Origin: Vibrio gangliei
Lineage (GTDB): Bacteria; Pseudomonadota; Gammaproteobacteria; Enterobacterales; Vibrionaceae
Length of the DNA: 64,000 bases
Direction of reading: 5' to 3'
NCBI RefSeq assembly: GCF_026001925.1
Contig: NZ_AP021870.1
Coordinates: 868,001 to 932,000 of the forward strand
Both the position numbers and the translations under genes were made by a program. Positions 17,171-26,346 of this stretch are shown here, piece after piece. Within the stretch, counting starts at the first letter, position 1. Every line of letters starts with the position of its first letter. Under the pieces are notes generated by a model that was not told where the DNA came from, searched no databases, and saw nothing but the letters and a program-made list of their open reading frames with translations.

Positions 17171-18820
17171 ATGTCCTGTTTTATACCTTTTGATACTGAT
17201 GTTTCTGCCATTCCTTTGCCTGAGAAATTCACGTTTCCGTTTTGCTATGAACCGCAAGCATTAAGTGAAATTGCCGCAAAGCAATTGCAGCAGCACCTAC
17301 AAACTCAGAACGAATGGCATTATAACTTTGAACGCGACGGCAAGATGTTTGGCGTGTTAGTGGTCAAAAATACTCAAGGTGAAATGGGCTTCTTATCGGC
17401 ATTTTCGGGGAAATTAGCCGACCAAAACCACCTGCCGTATTTTGTGCCGCCCGTATTTGATATGTTGGTTGAAGGCGATTTTTTCCTTAAAGGTACAGCC
17501 CCGATCAATGCGATTAACGCGCAAATACAACAGTTAGAAAACGAACCTGAACTGGCCCAACTTCAGCAAAAAATAGAGCAATGTCAACAACAGGCAGAAA
17601 CAGAATTAGAAACCCTACGCCTATCCATTATCGACAATCGCAAAAAGCGAAAAGTATTACGTGCACAAGCTGAAAACACACTTTCAGGAGAAGAACTGCA
17701 AGCCATATTGATTGATTTAGGCAAACAAAGCGTGGCGGAAAAAGCGCAACAAAAGCACCTAAAAGCGTACTGGGCAGATCAGATCGCTCAAGTACAACAC
17801 GCTCTACAGCAAAAGCTTGATGTCATTGAACAATTCAAAATTGAGCGCAAACAACAATCGTCTCAACTGCAACAAAAACTGTTTACGCAATACCAATTTT
17901 TGAATCAAAACCAGCAAAAGAAATCGCTACTCGACATTTTTAAGCACACGGATAATCCGACGCCTCCGGCTGGCTCTGGGGAATGCGCGGCTCCAAAACT
18001 ATTACACTACGCGTTTGCGCATCAATTGACCCCAATATGCATGGCCGAATTTTGGTGGGGTGCGTCGCCAAAATCAGAGATCCGCCAGCACAAAAAATAC
18101 TACCCCGCGTGCCAAAGCAAATGTCAGCCGATCCTTAGTCACATGCTCCAAGGTATTGAATTAGACGATAATCCTCTACTGGAAAACCCTGCCGAAAACA
18201 AAAACATTGAAATTATTTATCAAGATGAAGCCATCGTAGTGATCAACAAGCCGGCTGAATTTTTATCGGTACCGGGCGTGAATATCAAAGATTCCGCCTT
18301 TAGCCGCTTACAAGCGTTATTTCCAGATGTGGAAGGGCCATTTGTTTTGCATCGGCTCGATATGTCGACATCGGGTTTGCTGGTATTTGCCCTCACCCGC
18401 CGTGCCAATAAAAGCCTGCAAAAACAATTTATTACCCGTGGAGTAGAAAAGCGTTACGTCGCGTTATTAGATGGTGAACTCACACAAACACAAGGTGAAA
18501 TAACTCTTCCACTACGTGCTGATTTGGAAGACAGACCGAGACAAATGGTGTGTTTTGAGCATGGCAAACCGGCCCATACGACTTGGCAATTACTCGAAAC
18601 TCACAGTGGGAAAAGTAAAGTTTATCTCTATCCAAAAACCGGACGTACCCACCAACTACGTGTGCATTGCGCCCACGTTGATGGATTAAATATGCCGATT
18701 ATTGGTGATGACCTCTATGGTGAAAAAGCCAATCGCCTGCACTTGCATGCCGAGCAACTAGCCTTTGATCATCCTTATACCAAAGAAAGGATGATGTTTG
18801 AGGTTGAGGCGGAGTTTTAG
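17171..18820 (+). CDS. RluA-family pseudouridine synthase with N-terminal coiled-coil extension
   Basis: A 549-aa protein. The C-terminal part (from about residue 335) is an RluA-type pseudouridine synthase with catalytic D397 in LHRLDMSTSG, the KRYVALLDG strand and the YPKTGRTHQLRVH motif. The first 100 residues form an uncharacterised domain (FGVLVV, LPYFVPPVFD). Between them about 150 residues are Gln/Glu/Lys-rich and predicted coiled coil. A cysteine-containing stretch (GSGECAAPKLL, YYPACQSKC) precedes the catalytic domain. It should modify uridines in rRNA or tRNA, but the target cannot be told from sequence. It is roughly twice the length of plain RluA enzymes. Confidence 0.85.
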   Translation: MSCFIPFDTDVSAIPLPEKFTFPFCYEPQALSEIAAKQLQQHLQTQNEWHYNFERDGKMFGVLVVKNTQGEMGFLSAFSGKLADQNHLPYFVPPVFDMLVEGDFFLKGTAPINAINAQIQQLENEPELAQLQQKIEQCQQQAETELETLRLSIIDNRKKRKVLRAQAENTLSGEELQAILIDLGKQSVAEKAQQKHLKAYWADQIAQVQHALQQKLDVIEQFKIERKQQSSQLQQKLFTQYQFLNQNQQKKSLLDIFKHTDNPTPPAGSGECAAPKLLHYAFAHQLTPICMAEFWWGASPKSEIRQHKKYYPACQSKCQPILSHMLQGIELDDNPLLENPAENKNIEIIYQDEAIVVINKPAEFLSVPGVNIKDSAFSRLQALFPDVEGPFVLHRLDMSTSGLLVFALTRRANKSLQKQFITRGVEKRYVALLDGELTQTQGEITLPLRADLEDRPRQMVCFEHGKPAHTTWQLLETHSGKSKVYLYPKTGRTHQLRVHCAHVDGLNMPIIGDDLYGEKANRLHLHAEQLAFDHPYTKERMMFEVEAEF

Positions 18821-18821
18821 A

Positions 18822-19379
18822 CTACTTTTCTAATTCAATTTTTCGAATCAATTTCGCTGGTGTACCGCCGTATAAGCAATCGGGTGGGACATCTTTCGTG
18901 ACAACGGAATTAGCGGCAATGACCGAACGTGCGCCAATCGTGACGCCTTGCAAAATTACGCTATTGCCACCAATCCACACATCATCTTCAACGACAATTG
19001 GCTTGCTGAAGGTTTCCCAACGGCGGCGGCTTTCAAAATCGAGAGAATGACTCGCGGTATAAAACTGTACATTGGGCCCAACTAAAACATGATCGCCAAT
19101 CGTAATTCTGGCGTTGTCGAGCATGATCACATTCATATTAAGAAATGTCGATTTGCCAATAGAAATCGGCTTACCAAATTCACACTGAAACGGTGGCGTG
19201 ATAATACTGTCCTCAGCAATACGGCCTAACATGTCTTTAAGAACAACTTGCTGCTCGGGAATAGTAATCGATTGATTAAGCTGTAGTTTAAGTTGTGCTG
19301 TTCGTGTTCTTAGGTCAGAAATAGAGGGATCTAAACCATCAAAATTTTGTCCTTGCAGCATTTTTTCAAATTCAGTCAT
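18822..19379 (-). CDS. Maltose/galactoside O-acetyltransferase-like hexapeptide-repeat acetyltransferase
   Basis: A 185-aa left-handed beta-helix acetyltransferase of the LacA/Maa family. Hexapeptide repeats run from about residue 70 (GKSTFLNMNVIM, ITIGDHVLVGPNV) to DVWIGGNSVILQGVTIG and end VYGGTPAKLIRKI-like. The catalytic histidine is in FYTASHSLD. It would acetylate sugar hydroxyls with acetyl-CoA. The gene is convergent with the pseudouridine synthase gene, with only one base between stops, and has no partner on its strand. Confidence 0.85.
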   Translation of the reverse strand: MTEFEKMLQGQNFDGLDPSISDLRTRTAQLKLQLNQSITIPEQQVVLKDMLGRIAEDSIITPPFQCEFGKPISIGKSTFLNMNVIMLDNARITIGDHVLVGPNVQFYTASHSLDFESRRRWETFSKPIVVEDDVWIGGNSVILQGVTIGARSVIAANSVVTKDVPPDCLYGGTPAKLIRKIELEK

Positions 19380-19560
19380 AGTGAGTTGCTCATGTAAAAA
19401 ACATCTTTACTCATTATGCGATACTCAAAACAAGTAACAAATACATTTATCATTTTCATAGCAATTCAAAGTGCTTTCCATTTCTACACAGCCTTACAAA
19501 CCAAGCTATATTTGTTTCTATGCTTAACCCATTTACAGTGTAAAGAGGGAACCTTAGCAA

Positions 19561-20907
19561 ATGAAAACATCTTATTTATCTCGATTGTTACCTGCCTTTA
19601 TTGGTGGATTAACCTCGTTCTATGTTAGCAATGGTCTTGCCGCTAATATCGCACCATCGCAGCAACCACCAGCCGGTATTGCGATTAACAATGCCCCGCA
19701 ATTTGTGGCAATTGCATTTGACGATAACACCTTGGTCGATGGGCAGAAATGGGTCCTAGAGCAATGGGGACAACGCCAAAATCCTAGCGGCACTCACAAT
19801 CCAGCCACTTATGATGGAACGGCCATCCACACGACCTTCTTCAATACCTGCGAAGCGATTCTCATCAATCCTGAGCAAGAAAATAACGCCGGCCATGTTA
19901 AGGAAACTTGGTATCAAGCCAGTTTACTTGGACATGAAATGGCAAACCATACGCTCAATCACTTGCACGGATTGGAGTTTTCGTATCAGCAGTGGCAGGA
20001 GCAGATTGGCGAATGCCAGAAAACGATGAATCAACCTTTTACTCAAGTTGACCCTGAATTTCCTAATGATAATGAAGGTATTGATGCTCACGCAGTTGGC
20101 TTTCGCGCCCCCTATTTAGAGTACAACGACACTATGCTGCAATATTTGCAGGCACAAGGCTTTAAATACGATGCCAGTATTGTGGAAGGCTATGACCCTG
20201 CTCACCACGGTGGCAACCAATATTGGCCATATACGTTAAATGACGGCAGCCCTGGCGCTGACTTATCCACCAGCTGGGGCATCAAACCACCGATTAGCCA
20301 ACATGCGGGTTTATGGGAAATTCCTGTTTACGCCTTTATCGTGCCGGATGATGAAACCGCGAAACAGTACGGAATTCATCATTCAATACGAGATAAAATT
20401 GCGGCGGAAATGAGTTGGTTCGATGTTCAATCCGGTAAAATTGAGTCTGGCGATTACAATTTATTCTATATGGCAAAATTATCGGGCCCTGAAGTGCTCG
20501 CCATTATGAAGTACAACTTAGATCTTCGCTTAGCCGGCAATAGAGCGCCACTCACTTTCCTTGGGCATTCCACCCAATATGATGACAATTTTGATTTATG
20601 GGTGCCGACAGAGTCGACCGCGGCCGAACGACGTAAAGCAATTGAAGACTTTTTAGACTACGCCCTGTCAAAGCCTGATGTTCGAATTGTCAGTCATATT
20701 GAATTAGTGAACTGGCTAGAAAATCCAACGGCCTTACCAAAAACATGCACCTCTCATTCTTGGCAGGGTAATCAAGCGTATCAAGCAGGACAGAAAGTGA
20801 GCTTTAATGGGTTTGAATGGCAAGCCAATTGGTGGTCGTTCAATGAAGAGCCGAGTGCGGGAAGTTGGCAAGCGTGGACGCAGCTTGATGCTTGTCGATC
20901 TGAGTAA
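19561..20907 (+). CDS. Chitin oligosaccharide deacetylase
   Basis: A 448-aa secreted enzyme. The signal peptide covers about residues 1-28 (ending NGLAA). The NodB-type deacetylase domain has FDDN for the catalytic base and metal aspartate, GHEMANHTLNH for the zinc histidines, GFRAPYLEYN, and the late FLGHSTQYDD with the second catalytic histidine. A C-terminal region (about 405-445, SWQGNQAYQAGQKVSFNG...) is a CBM5/12-type chitin-binding module. Vibrio enzymes of this build remove one acetyl group from chitin dimers and larger oligomers, producing the heterodisaccharide that signals chitin use. It is monocistronic with a strong terminator. Confidence 0.92.
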   Translation: MKTSYLSRLLPAFIGGLTSFYVSNGLAANIAPSQQPPAGIAINNAPQFVAIAFDDNTLVDGQKWVLEQWGQRQNPSGTHNPATYDGTAIHTTFFNTCEAILINPEQENNAGHVKETWYQASLLGHEMANHTLNHLHGLEFSYQQWQEQIGECQKTMNQPFTQVDPEFPNDNEGIDAHAVGFRAPYLEYNDTMLQYLQAQGFKYDASIVEGYDPAHHGGNQYWPYTLNDGSPGADLSTSWGIKPPISQHAGLWEIPVYAFIVPDDETAKQYGIHHSIRDKIAAEMSWFDVQSGKIESGDYNLFYMAKLSGPEVLAIMKYNLDLRLAGNRAPLTFLGHSTQYDDNFDLWVPTESTAAERRKAIEDFLDYALSKPDVRIVSHIELVNWLENPTALPKTCTSHSWQGNQAYQAGQKVSFNGFEWQANWWSFNEEPSAGSWQAWTQLDACRSE

Positions 20908-20950
20908 GTAACCTCAGCTGCGGAGAAGTAAAGTCAGGCTGAATGAAAAC

Positions 20951-20984
20951 AAAAAAGTGAGCAATGACGGCTCACTTTTTTTGT
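20951..20984 (+). terminator. Terminator of the chitin oligosaccharide deacetylase gene
   Basis: AAAGTGAGC / GCTCACTTT with a 7-base loop and a long T-tract; A-rich on the left, so it may also stop the convergent ligase transcript. Confidence 0.88.
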
Positions 20985-21054
20985 TAGTCTTGAATAGCCC
21001 TAAATAAGCACGGGGCTAAACATAGAGCTTAGAATCAAACTGAAAATCCGAGAA

Positions 21055-22593
21055 CTACTGACAAAACTCAGCGCGTAAATCTTTCTTCAGAATTTTACCT
21101 GTCGCACCTAGTGGTAGCTCGTCACGAATCTCTACGGTGCGCGGGTATTTGTAAGCTGCACATTGCTCTTTCCCCCACGCTTGTAAATCAGCAGCGTCAA
21201 TTTCAATGCCAGGTTTTAATGTGACAACCGCTTTGATTTCTTCGCCATATTCTTCATGCGGAACGCCAATGACCACCACCATGGCAACCGCAGGATGAGT
21301 CATGAACACTTCTTCCACTTCACACGGATACACATTAAAGCCATTACGGATAATTAAATCTTTCACTCGGTCAACAATATAAACATTCTTCAGCTCATCT
21401 TGACGCGCGATATCACCGGTATAAAACCAGCCATCATGCATTGCGGCTTTGGTTTCTTCTGGTCGGTTTAAGTAGCCTTTCATGACGTTGTGCCCACGCA
21501 CTATTAACTCGCCTTCTTGGCCTAGTACGACATCATTATGATTTTCATCAACAATACGAATTTCTACGCCTTGAATTGTCTGACCAATTGACCCAACTCG
21601 GCGTTCAGCATCTAAATGATTAAAACATACGATCGGGCTCGTTTCAGATAAACCATAACCTTCAATAACAGGTACATTGAACTTTTGTTCAAAAATACGG
21701 AGCACTTCTGCTGGCATCGATGAACCACCGCTGATACCCAATTTTAATGACGTCAAATCCGCTTCGGTATCCAAATGATTAAGCGCAATATACATAGTTG
21801 GCACACCAGCAAAAATGGTCACTTGATACTGTTCAATCATTTTAGCCACCGCATGAGGTTCAAAACGAGGAACCAGCACAATGGTTGAACCGCATAAGAT
21901 CGCCGCATTTAAACTCACCGTCTGACCAAAAGAATGGAATAAAGGCAAGGTCGCAATATGGACATCTCGACTAGTCAATTCCGCGATCGTTTGAGTCGCA
22001 AACGCATTCATGATCATATTACTTTGTGTTAACTCGGCCCCTTTAGGTTGGCCAGTGGTGCCTGAGGTATAGAGTATTACCGCCGTGTCATTGGCTTCAC
22101 GAGCAACATAATCTTTAATCGGAAAATGACGATCAATAAAACGACTCAGTGTCGGCAAGCTTTCATATTGCATTTGTTTTTGATCGGCACACATCACCAC
22201 CATGTGCTCACAAGAATCCACTCGGCCAAATGCTTTTAGCCCTTCCTGTGCCATAGGTAACTGCTCAGAGCCTTCAAAACAGAAAAAGAACTTCGCCTCA
22301 CTGTCTTCAAGGTGATATTGAATTTCGCGGCTTTTCAACAAAACATTTAATGGAACGACCACGCCACCCGCTTTTTGTATTCCGTAATACACCAAAGGGA
22401 AAAAAGGCAAATTAGGGCAACTTAACGCCACACGATCACCTGGTTGTAAGCCTTCAGCAATCAAAGCCGTCGCAATTTTACCTGCGATATCATCAAACTG
22501 AGCGTAAGTAATCACCATCTCACCACAAATCAATGCGGGTTTATTCGGTTTGTATATTGCATTGCGGCGTAAGCCAGCAGCTAAACTCATCAT
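21055..22593 (-). CDS. Long-chain fatty acid-CoA ligase (AMP-forming)
   Basis: A 512-aa ANL-superfamily adenylating enzyme. ILYTSGTTGQPKGAEL is the P-loop, EGYGLSETSP the adenine-binding A5 region, GWFYTGDIARQ carries the ribose-binding aspartate, and LGATGKILKKDLR contains the catalytic lysine near the C-terminus. It activates a fatty acid to acyl-AMP and then acyl-CoA. The start at 22593 has AGGAAG seven bases upstream; earlier in-frame ATG codons lack a ribosome site. It is one of several FadD-like paralogues expected in Vibrio; chain length preference cannot be assigned. Confidence 0.85.
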   Translation of the reverse strand: MMSLAAGLRRNAIYKPNKPALICGEMVITYAQFDDIAGKIATALIAEGLQPGDRVALSCPNLPFFPLVYYGIQKAGGVVVPLNVLLKSREIQYHLEDSEAKFFFCFEGSEQLPMAQEGLKAFGRVDSCEHMVVMCADQKQMQYESLPTLSRFIDRHFPIKDYVAREANDTAVILYTSGTTGQPKGAELTQSNMIMNAFATQTIAELTSRDVHIATLPLFHSFGQTVSLNAAILCGSTIVLVPRFEPHAVAKMIEQYQVTIFAGVPTMYIALNHLDTEADLTSLKLGISGGSSMPAEVLRIFEQKFNVPVIEGYGLSETSPIVCFNHLDAERRVGSIGQTIQGVEIRIVDENHNDVVLGQEGELIVRGHNVMKGYLNRPEETKAAMHDGWFYTGDIARQDELKNVYIVDRVKDLIIRNGFNVYPCEVEEVFMTHPAVAMVVVIGVPHEEYGEEIKAVVTLKPGIEIDAADLQAWGKEQCAAYKYPRTVEIRDELPLGATGKILKKDLRAEFCQ

Positions 22594-22639
22594 AGAGACG
22601 CTTCCTATAAATATTGACCGATTAAAGAAGGCATCGGTA

Positions 22640-22672
22640 TAAAGAAAAAACCCGCGGTGGATACCACGGGTC
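22640..22672 (-). terminator. Terminator after the 198-aa membrane protein gene
   Basis: Read on the minus strand, ACCCGTGG and CCGCGGGT form an imperfect stem followed by TTTTTTC. It sits between two minus-strand genes and separates their transcripts. Confidence 0.7.
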
Positions 22673-22698
22673 AATTGGGCTTATAGATTTAATTCGAG

Positions 22699-23295
22699 TT
22701 AGTTTTCAACTTGTACATCTTCAAGTTGCAGATCATCAACCTTATCTTGTACTTGTTGTTTTACTTCTTGCGCATGCTCTTTGGCATCTTGCACTTTTTC
22801 AGTCAACTCATCTTTTTTATCGGCTAATGCTTCTTTTTTACTGGCTAACACATCAGCAATACCGGTTAGGTTATCTGCCAATTGCTGCGCTTTTTCTTCT
22901 GGGAATTTTTGTTGTAAAGAGGCTTTCAATTGGCCTTTTAGATTCGCCAGCATTTCTTGTTTTTCAGAATCTGATGCGTTGCGAATCTTGCCTGCTACTG
23001 CTGCAATCTTTTTCAATTCAGGGAACAAATTGGCATCTTTGAGCGGCGCAAGTAATTTAATATCTTGCAAATCGGCATCTTCAACTTTGTTATCTAACGT
23101 CTCAATCAGAGTATCTAACTTATCTAAAGTTTGCGCTCCACGAGTATATAAAGGTGCGATCGCTTCATTTTCTGCGAAACTGGTTAGCTTATCTACGGTT
23201 AAAAACATCAATACCATGATGATCACGATCGGCAGCAATAAGCCACTGAATAAACCAACAAAAAAGTTATTAAAGCCTGAGCCAAAGCCTTTCAT
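22699..23295 (-). CDS. Membrane-anchored coiled-coil protein of unknown function
   Basis: A 198-aa protein with one N-terminal transmembrane helix (about residues 10-35, GLFSGLLLPIVIIMVLMFL) and a long charged helical remainder. The C-terminal 60 residues are rich in Lys, Asp, Gln and Glu in heptad-like order (KKEALADKKDELTEKVQDAK). There is no recognisable enzymatic domain. It probably faces the periplasm or cytoplasm as a tether or scaffold. It has its own terminator and no functional neighbour on its strand. Confidence 0.72.
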   Translation of the reverse strand: MKGFGSGFNNFFVGLFSGLLLPIVIIMVLMFLTVDKLTSFAENEAIAPLYTRGAQTLDKLDTLIETLDNKVEDADLQDIKLLAPLKDANLFPELKKIAAVAGKIRNASDSEKQEMLANLKGQLKASLQQKFPEEKAQQLADNLTGIADVLASKKEALADKKDELTEKVQDAKEHAQEVKQQVQDKVDDLQLEDVQVEN

Positions 23296-23349
23296 AAAAA
23301 TTCCTAAGTGAACTAAGAAAAAATTTGCGCGTATTCTACCCTAGTCTAT

Positions 23350-23385
23350 AAAAAAAGCCTATATCCTTATGATTTACAAGGCTGC
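23350..23385 (-). terminator. Terminator of the cox/cta cluster
   Basis: On the minus strand, AGCCTTGTA pairs imperfectly with TATAGGCT and is followed by TTTTTTTATAG, just after ctaB. Confidence 0.68.
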
Positions 23386-23397
23386 TGGGAAATGAAA

Positions 23398-24441
23398 TCA
23401 CGCATTTAACACCACATAATGATCCACCAATAAGGCCACAAATAGCCCCATCAAATGATAGATAGAAAATCTGAACGTCTGCATTGCACTATTGGGTTTA
23501 GGGAAAAATTTCAGTTCACACGCTTTATAAATGAAGCCAACTGACAACGCGATAGCGAATACCGCATACACCACGCCACTCATGCCAAATAAGACCGGTA
23601 AAGCGCAAACAAGCGTTAACAGGATGGTATAAAGCAGCACACTGGTTTTGGTAAATTCAATGCCATGTGTAACTGGCAACATGGGCACATCAGCCTTGGC
23701 ATATTCATCACAACGATGAATCGCTAACGCCCAAAAGTGTGGTGGCGTCCAAATAAAGATGATCATCACCAATAGCCATGCGTGAGGGTGAATATCATTG
23801 GTCATTGCCGTCCAGCCTAATAATGGCGGCATGGCGCCTGCGATACCTGCAATCACTATGTTTTGTGGGGTAGCGCGTTTTAAATACAAGGTATACACCA
23901 CTGCATAACCCAATAAACTCGCAAACGTCAGCCAAGCCGTTAAGCTATTCACGCCGCTGTACAGCACCACAAAACCAAGTAGACCAATAGCGCTTGCGAA
24001 CACGATCACTTTCCACTGTGGTAACTGCCCAGATGGCAACGGCCGATGTTGAGTCCGCTTCATCAAGCCGTCAATGCGTCGATCAATTAAGTGATTGAAC
24101 GCCGCTGCTGAACCCGACATCAACCCAATGCCCAACATTCCTAGCACTAATGGTTGCAACAGCAATTTTCTATCGGTCGATAAACACATACCCACCAAGG
24201 CTGTCAGTAACATCAACATCACGACTTTGGGTTTGGTTAAGGAATAATACAAACGCGCCTGCTTTCTCCATCTTTGGCTTAAACTCGCGCCAACGCTATT
24301 CGGCTTTTCGTCTTCAGGCTTTATCGTTGGCGCAATGGCGGGTGCAGCAGACTGGTGATGAGAATACTTGGCCGCAATACGCTTATTCTCACTATATCGA
24401 CGAGACGGTTGAGGAAATGGGATCACATTAGATTTAGGCAT
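23398..24441 (-). CDS. ctaB: Protohaem IX farnesyltransferase (haem O synthase)
   Basis: A 347-aa UbiA-family prenyltransferase. It has the first aspartate-rich motif [15 protein letters not shown] and the second region around [16 protein letters not shown], with about eight or nine hydrophobic segments. It converts haem B to haem O for the oxidase. The ATG at 24441 follows a strong AGGAGG. The N-terminus carries about 45 extra hydrophilic residues (Ser/Pro-rich) relative to typical 300-aa members. Last gene of the cox/cta cluster, directly after ctaA, whose product uses its haem O. Confidence 0.93.
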   Translation of the reverse strand: MPKSNVIPFPQPSRRYSENKRIAAKYSHHQSAAPAIAPTIKPEDEKPNSVGASLSQRWRKQARLYYSLTKPKVVMLMLLTALVGMCLSTDRKLLLQPLVLGMLGIGLMSGSAAAFNHLIDRRIDGLMKRTQHRPLPSGQLPQWKVIVFASAIGLLGFVVLYSGVNSLTAWLTFASLLGYAVVYTLYLKRATPQNIVIAGIAGAMPPLLGWTAMTNDIHPHAWLLVMIIFIWTPPHFWALAIHRCDEYAKADVPMLPVTHGIEFTKTSVLLYTILLTLVCALPVLFGMSGVVYAVFAIALSVGFIYKACELKFFPKPNSAMQTFRFSIYHLMGLFVALLVDHYVVLNA

Positions 24442-24469
24442 AACCTGCCTCCTAATCGAGTTAACCTCA

Positions 24470-25732
24470 TCACTTCGAGGAATATTCACCTTTCAACTTC
24501 ACTTTTTCCGCGATGTGATTAGGTTTGATATATAAAGTCGTCGCTGGCTGAGTATGGGTTGAATATGTTTGCCGACTCGCCTGCAAATAACACAAATACA
24601 AAGCACTATGAATAAAGACTATGTTTAACAATAGCAGTGCTGCGACTAAATTGTGTGCCACCGCTAAAATAACGGGCAAGTGTAAAACCACATTGAGAAG
24701 CCCAAGTGAAATTTGCAACGCAACCAGCAGAGCAAGCCCAATAGCAGCACGCTGGAAGACAAGCGATAAATGGGCCTGCCAAATGCGCCATGCGTAGTTG
24801 AATAAGGTAATAGCCGTAACCAACGCACCAATCCGATGAAAAACATGAATGGTCATACGGGAGGAATAATCCAACACGCCGTATTCATAACTGCCATTTT
24901 CTATCACTAACGGATGCTGAAAAAGAGTAAAGGCGCCATTCACATGCAACGATTGCCACCAATTCCCCTCACAAACAGGCAACTGAGTGCACACTAATGC
25001 GGCGTAGTTCGATGACGTCCAACCGCCGAGGAAGATCTGCACCAAGAGCACGCTCAGAGCCAACCAACCCACTCGGTATAGCTTATTCACTCTGTCGATA
25101 TTCGTAATTTTGCCTTTTTTATCAATTCCTTCTTTTTTATAAATTCTTTCTTTTTTATAAATAAAGCCAAATTGTGCTTGTCGATGATTCCTTTGAGGTT
25201 GGCTTAGCGGCGGTTGTGACCCAGAGTCTTGTAACCCAGAATGTTGCAGCCAAGAGTGCGGCCTCAAAGCAAGGTAAAACAACATTAAAAAACAAAGCAA
25301 GGCAAAACCACCAAAGAGATGTAATACCACGATGATGGGCATTAATTTCAGCGTGACCGTCCACATGCCTAACGCAGCCTGAAAAATGACGAGAGATGCC
25401 AAACCAATCGGTAAAGTATTACTGACCTGGCGCAGCCGCCAACTCACCATCACAATCGCTAAAATCAGTAGCCCAAGCATGCCTGCCACATAACGATGGA
25501 TCATTTCTAACCACGCTTTGTGTGGGTCGATCACATGCCCAGGAAACAACTGCGAGGCTCTCACCACATCATCATTGTGAACCGGGACTATGATTTGCCC
25601 ATAACACCCCGGCCAATCAGGGCAACCTAAGCCAGCATCTGAAATACGGGTATAAGCCCCTAATACAATGACAAGCAAAGCGAGCGCGATGCTGGCTCTC
25701 ACTAACCACAACAAAGGTTTTATATTGTCCAT
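24470..25732 (-). CDS. ctaA: Haem A synthase (CtaA/Cox15) with enlarged central loop
   Basis: A 420-aa membrane protein with eight hydrophobic segments in two related halves. The first half has [21 protein letters not shown] and an H in EMIHRYVAG; the second has [14 protein letters not shown] and HVFHRIGA, giving the haem-ligand histidines. It oxidises haem O to haem A. The loop between the halves (about residues 155-215) is unusually long and low-complexity, with a Ser/Gln/His-rich part followed by three six-residue repeats ([18 protein letters not shown]). This makes it some 60-80 residues longer than most family members. Confidence 0.92.
   Translation of the reverse strand: MDNIKPLLWLVRASIALALLVIVLGAYTRISDAGLGCPDWPGCYGQIIVPVHNDDVVRASQLFPGHVIDPHKAWLEMIHRYVAGMLGLLILAIVMVSWRLRQVSNTLPIGLASLVIFQAALGMWTVTLKLMPIIVVLHLFGGFALLCFLMLFYLALRPHSWLQHSGLQDSGSQPPLSQPQRNHRQAQFGFIYKKERIYKKEGIDKKGKITNIDRVNKLYRVGWLALSVLLVQIFLGGWTSSNYAALVCTQLPVCEGNWWQSLHVNGAFTLFQHPLVIENGSYEYGVLDYSSRMTIHVFHRIGALVTAITLFNYAWRIWQAHLSLVFQRAAIGLALLVALQISLGLLNVVLHLPVILAVAHNLVAALLLLNIVFIHSALYLCYLQASRQTYSTHTQPATTLYIKPNHIAEKVKLKGEYSSK
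25106..25159. repeat. Three tandem 18-bp repeats within ctaA
   Basis: Units at 25106, 25124 and 25142 share the pattern AATTnnTnCTTTTTTATA; the last two differ at one base. They are in frame and encode the six-residue repeats of the CtaA loop. Confidence 0.85.
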
Positions 25733-25743
25733 ACCGCCTCCGT

Positions 25744-26346
25744 TTAGCCCACGCGAGACAAGGTTAATAACTTACGTAAATCAGCCAGTAATCCTTTTAA
25801 TTCATTAGGTAATTCTTCGCTCGATTGCACGGTCGGAAAACGCATCACCCACTGCCCTCGCGGATCGATCAACACATAGTCTTGTGCTGCAACATCAACC
25901 CCTTGTTGCTGCAACTGCGATTGGAAATCGTTAACCTGAAAAATCACAAAACTCATCTCTTTAATCGATGTCAGATCGTGCTGCCCTGTAGGTTCTGAAA
26001 CGATCACCACGGGCATCACACGAGGTTGATCTTTACCCAACGCAATATGGCTTTGCTTTAAAAGGTGGAGTTGCTGCTGACAAAGTTGTAGACATTGAGA
26101 AGGCAATAAATACGCAATTTGCCATTGATGAGATGCAGGGTTGATGACATTCAAATCCTGGTAATACACAGGTTTATCAATAAACACGCCATGATTGGTT
26201 ACCCCAGACTGATACCAATGTTGCGATAGAATCACTTTGGCCGCAATCACAGGTAAAGCAAATACCACCAGCATTATCCACAGTGCTTTACGACTAGTGG
26301 CATTTTTAGTTTGATGAGTTGACCATTTAGTCTGCATCGTATTCAT
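25744..26346 (-). CDS. Membrane-anchored CxxxC protein of the cytochrome oxidase cluster
   Basis: A 200-aa protein with one N-terminal transmembrane helix (about residues 20-42) and a periplasmic domain. The CLQLC motif in LPSQCLQLCQQQL and the later DYVLIDPRGQWVMRFP strand resemble Sco-type thioredoxin folds, in which CxxxC binds copper. Proteins at this place in other gammaproteobacterial cox clusters are called oxidase-associated transmembrane proteins. It overlaps surf1 by four bases (ATGA-type), so it is translated with it. A role in copper delivery is inference. Confidence 0.75.
   Translation of the reverse strand: MNTMQTKWSTHQTKNATSRKALWIMLVVFALPVIAAKVILSQHWYQSGVTNHGVFIDKPVYYQDLNVINPASHQWQIAYLLPSQCLQLCQQQLHLLKQSHIALGKDQPRVMPVVIVSEPTGQHDLTSIKEMSFVIFQVNDFQSQLQQQGVDVAAQDYVLIDPRGQWVMRFPTVQSSEELPNELKGLLADLRKLLTLSRVG

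Noticed and set aside
22781-23311. Plus-strand 176-codon frame opposite the 198-aa membrane protein
   Set aside because: Serine- and phenylalanine-rich antisense of a Lys/Glu/Gln coiled coil. The minus-strand frame has a proper membrane anchor, start and terminator.
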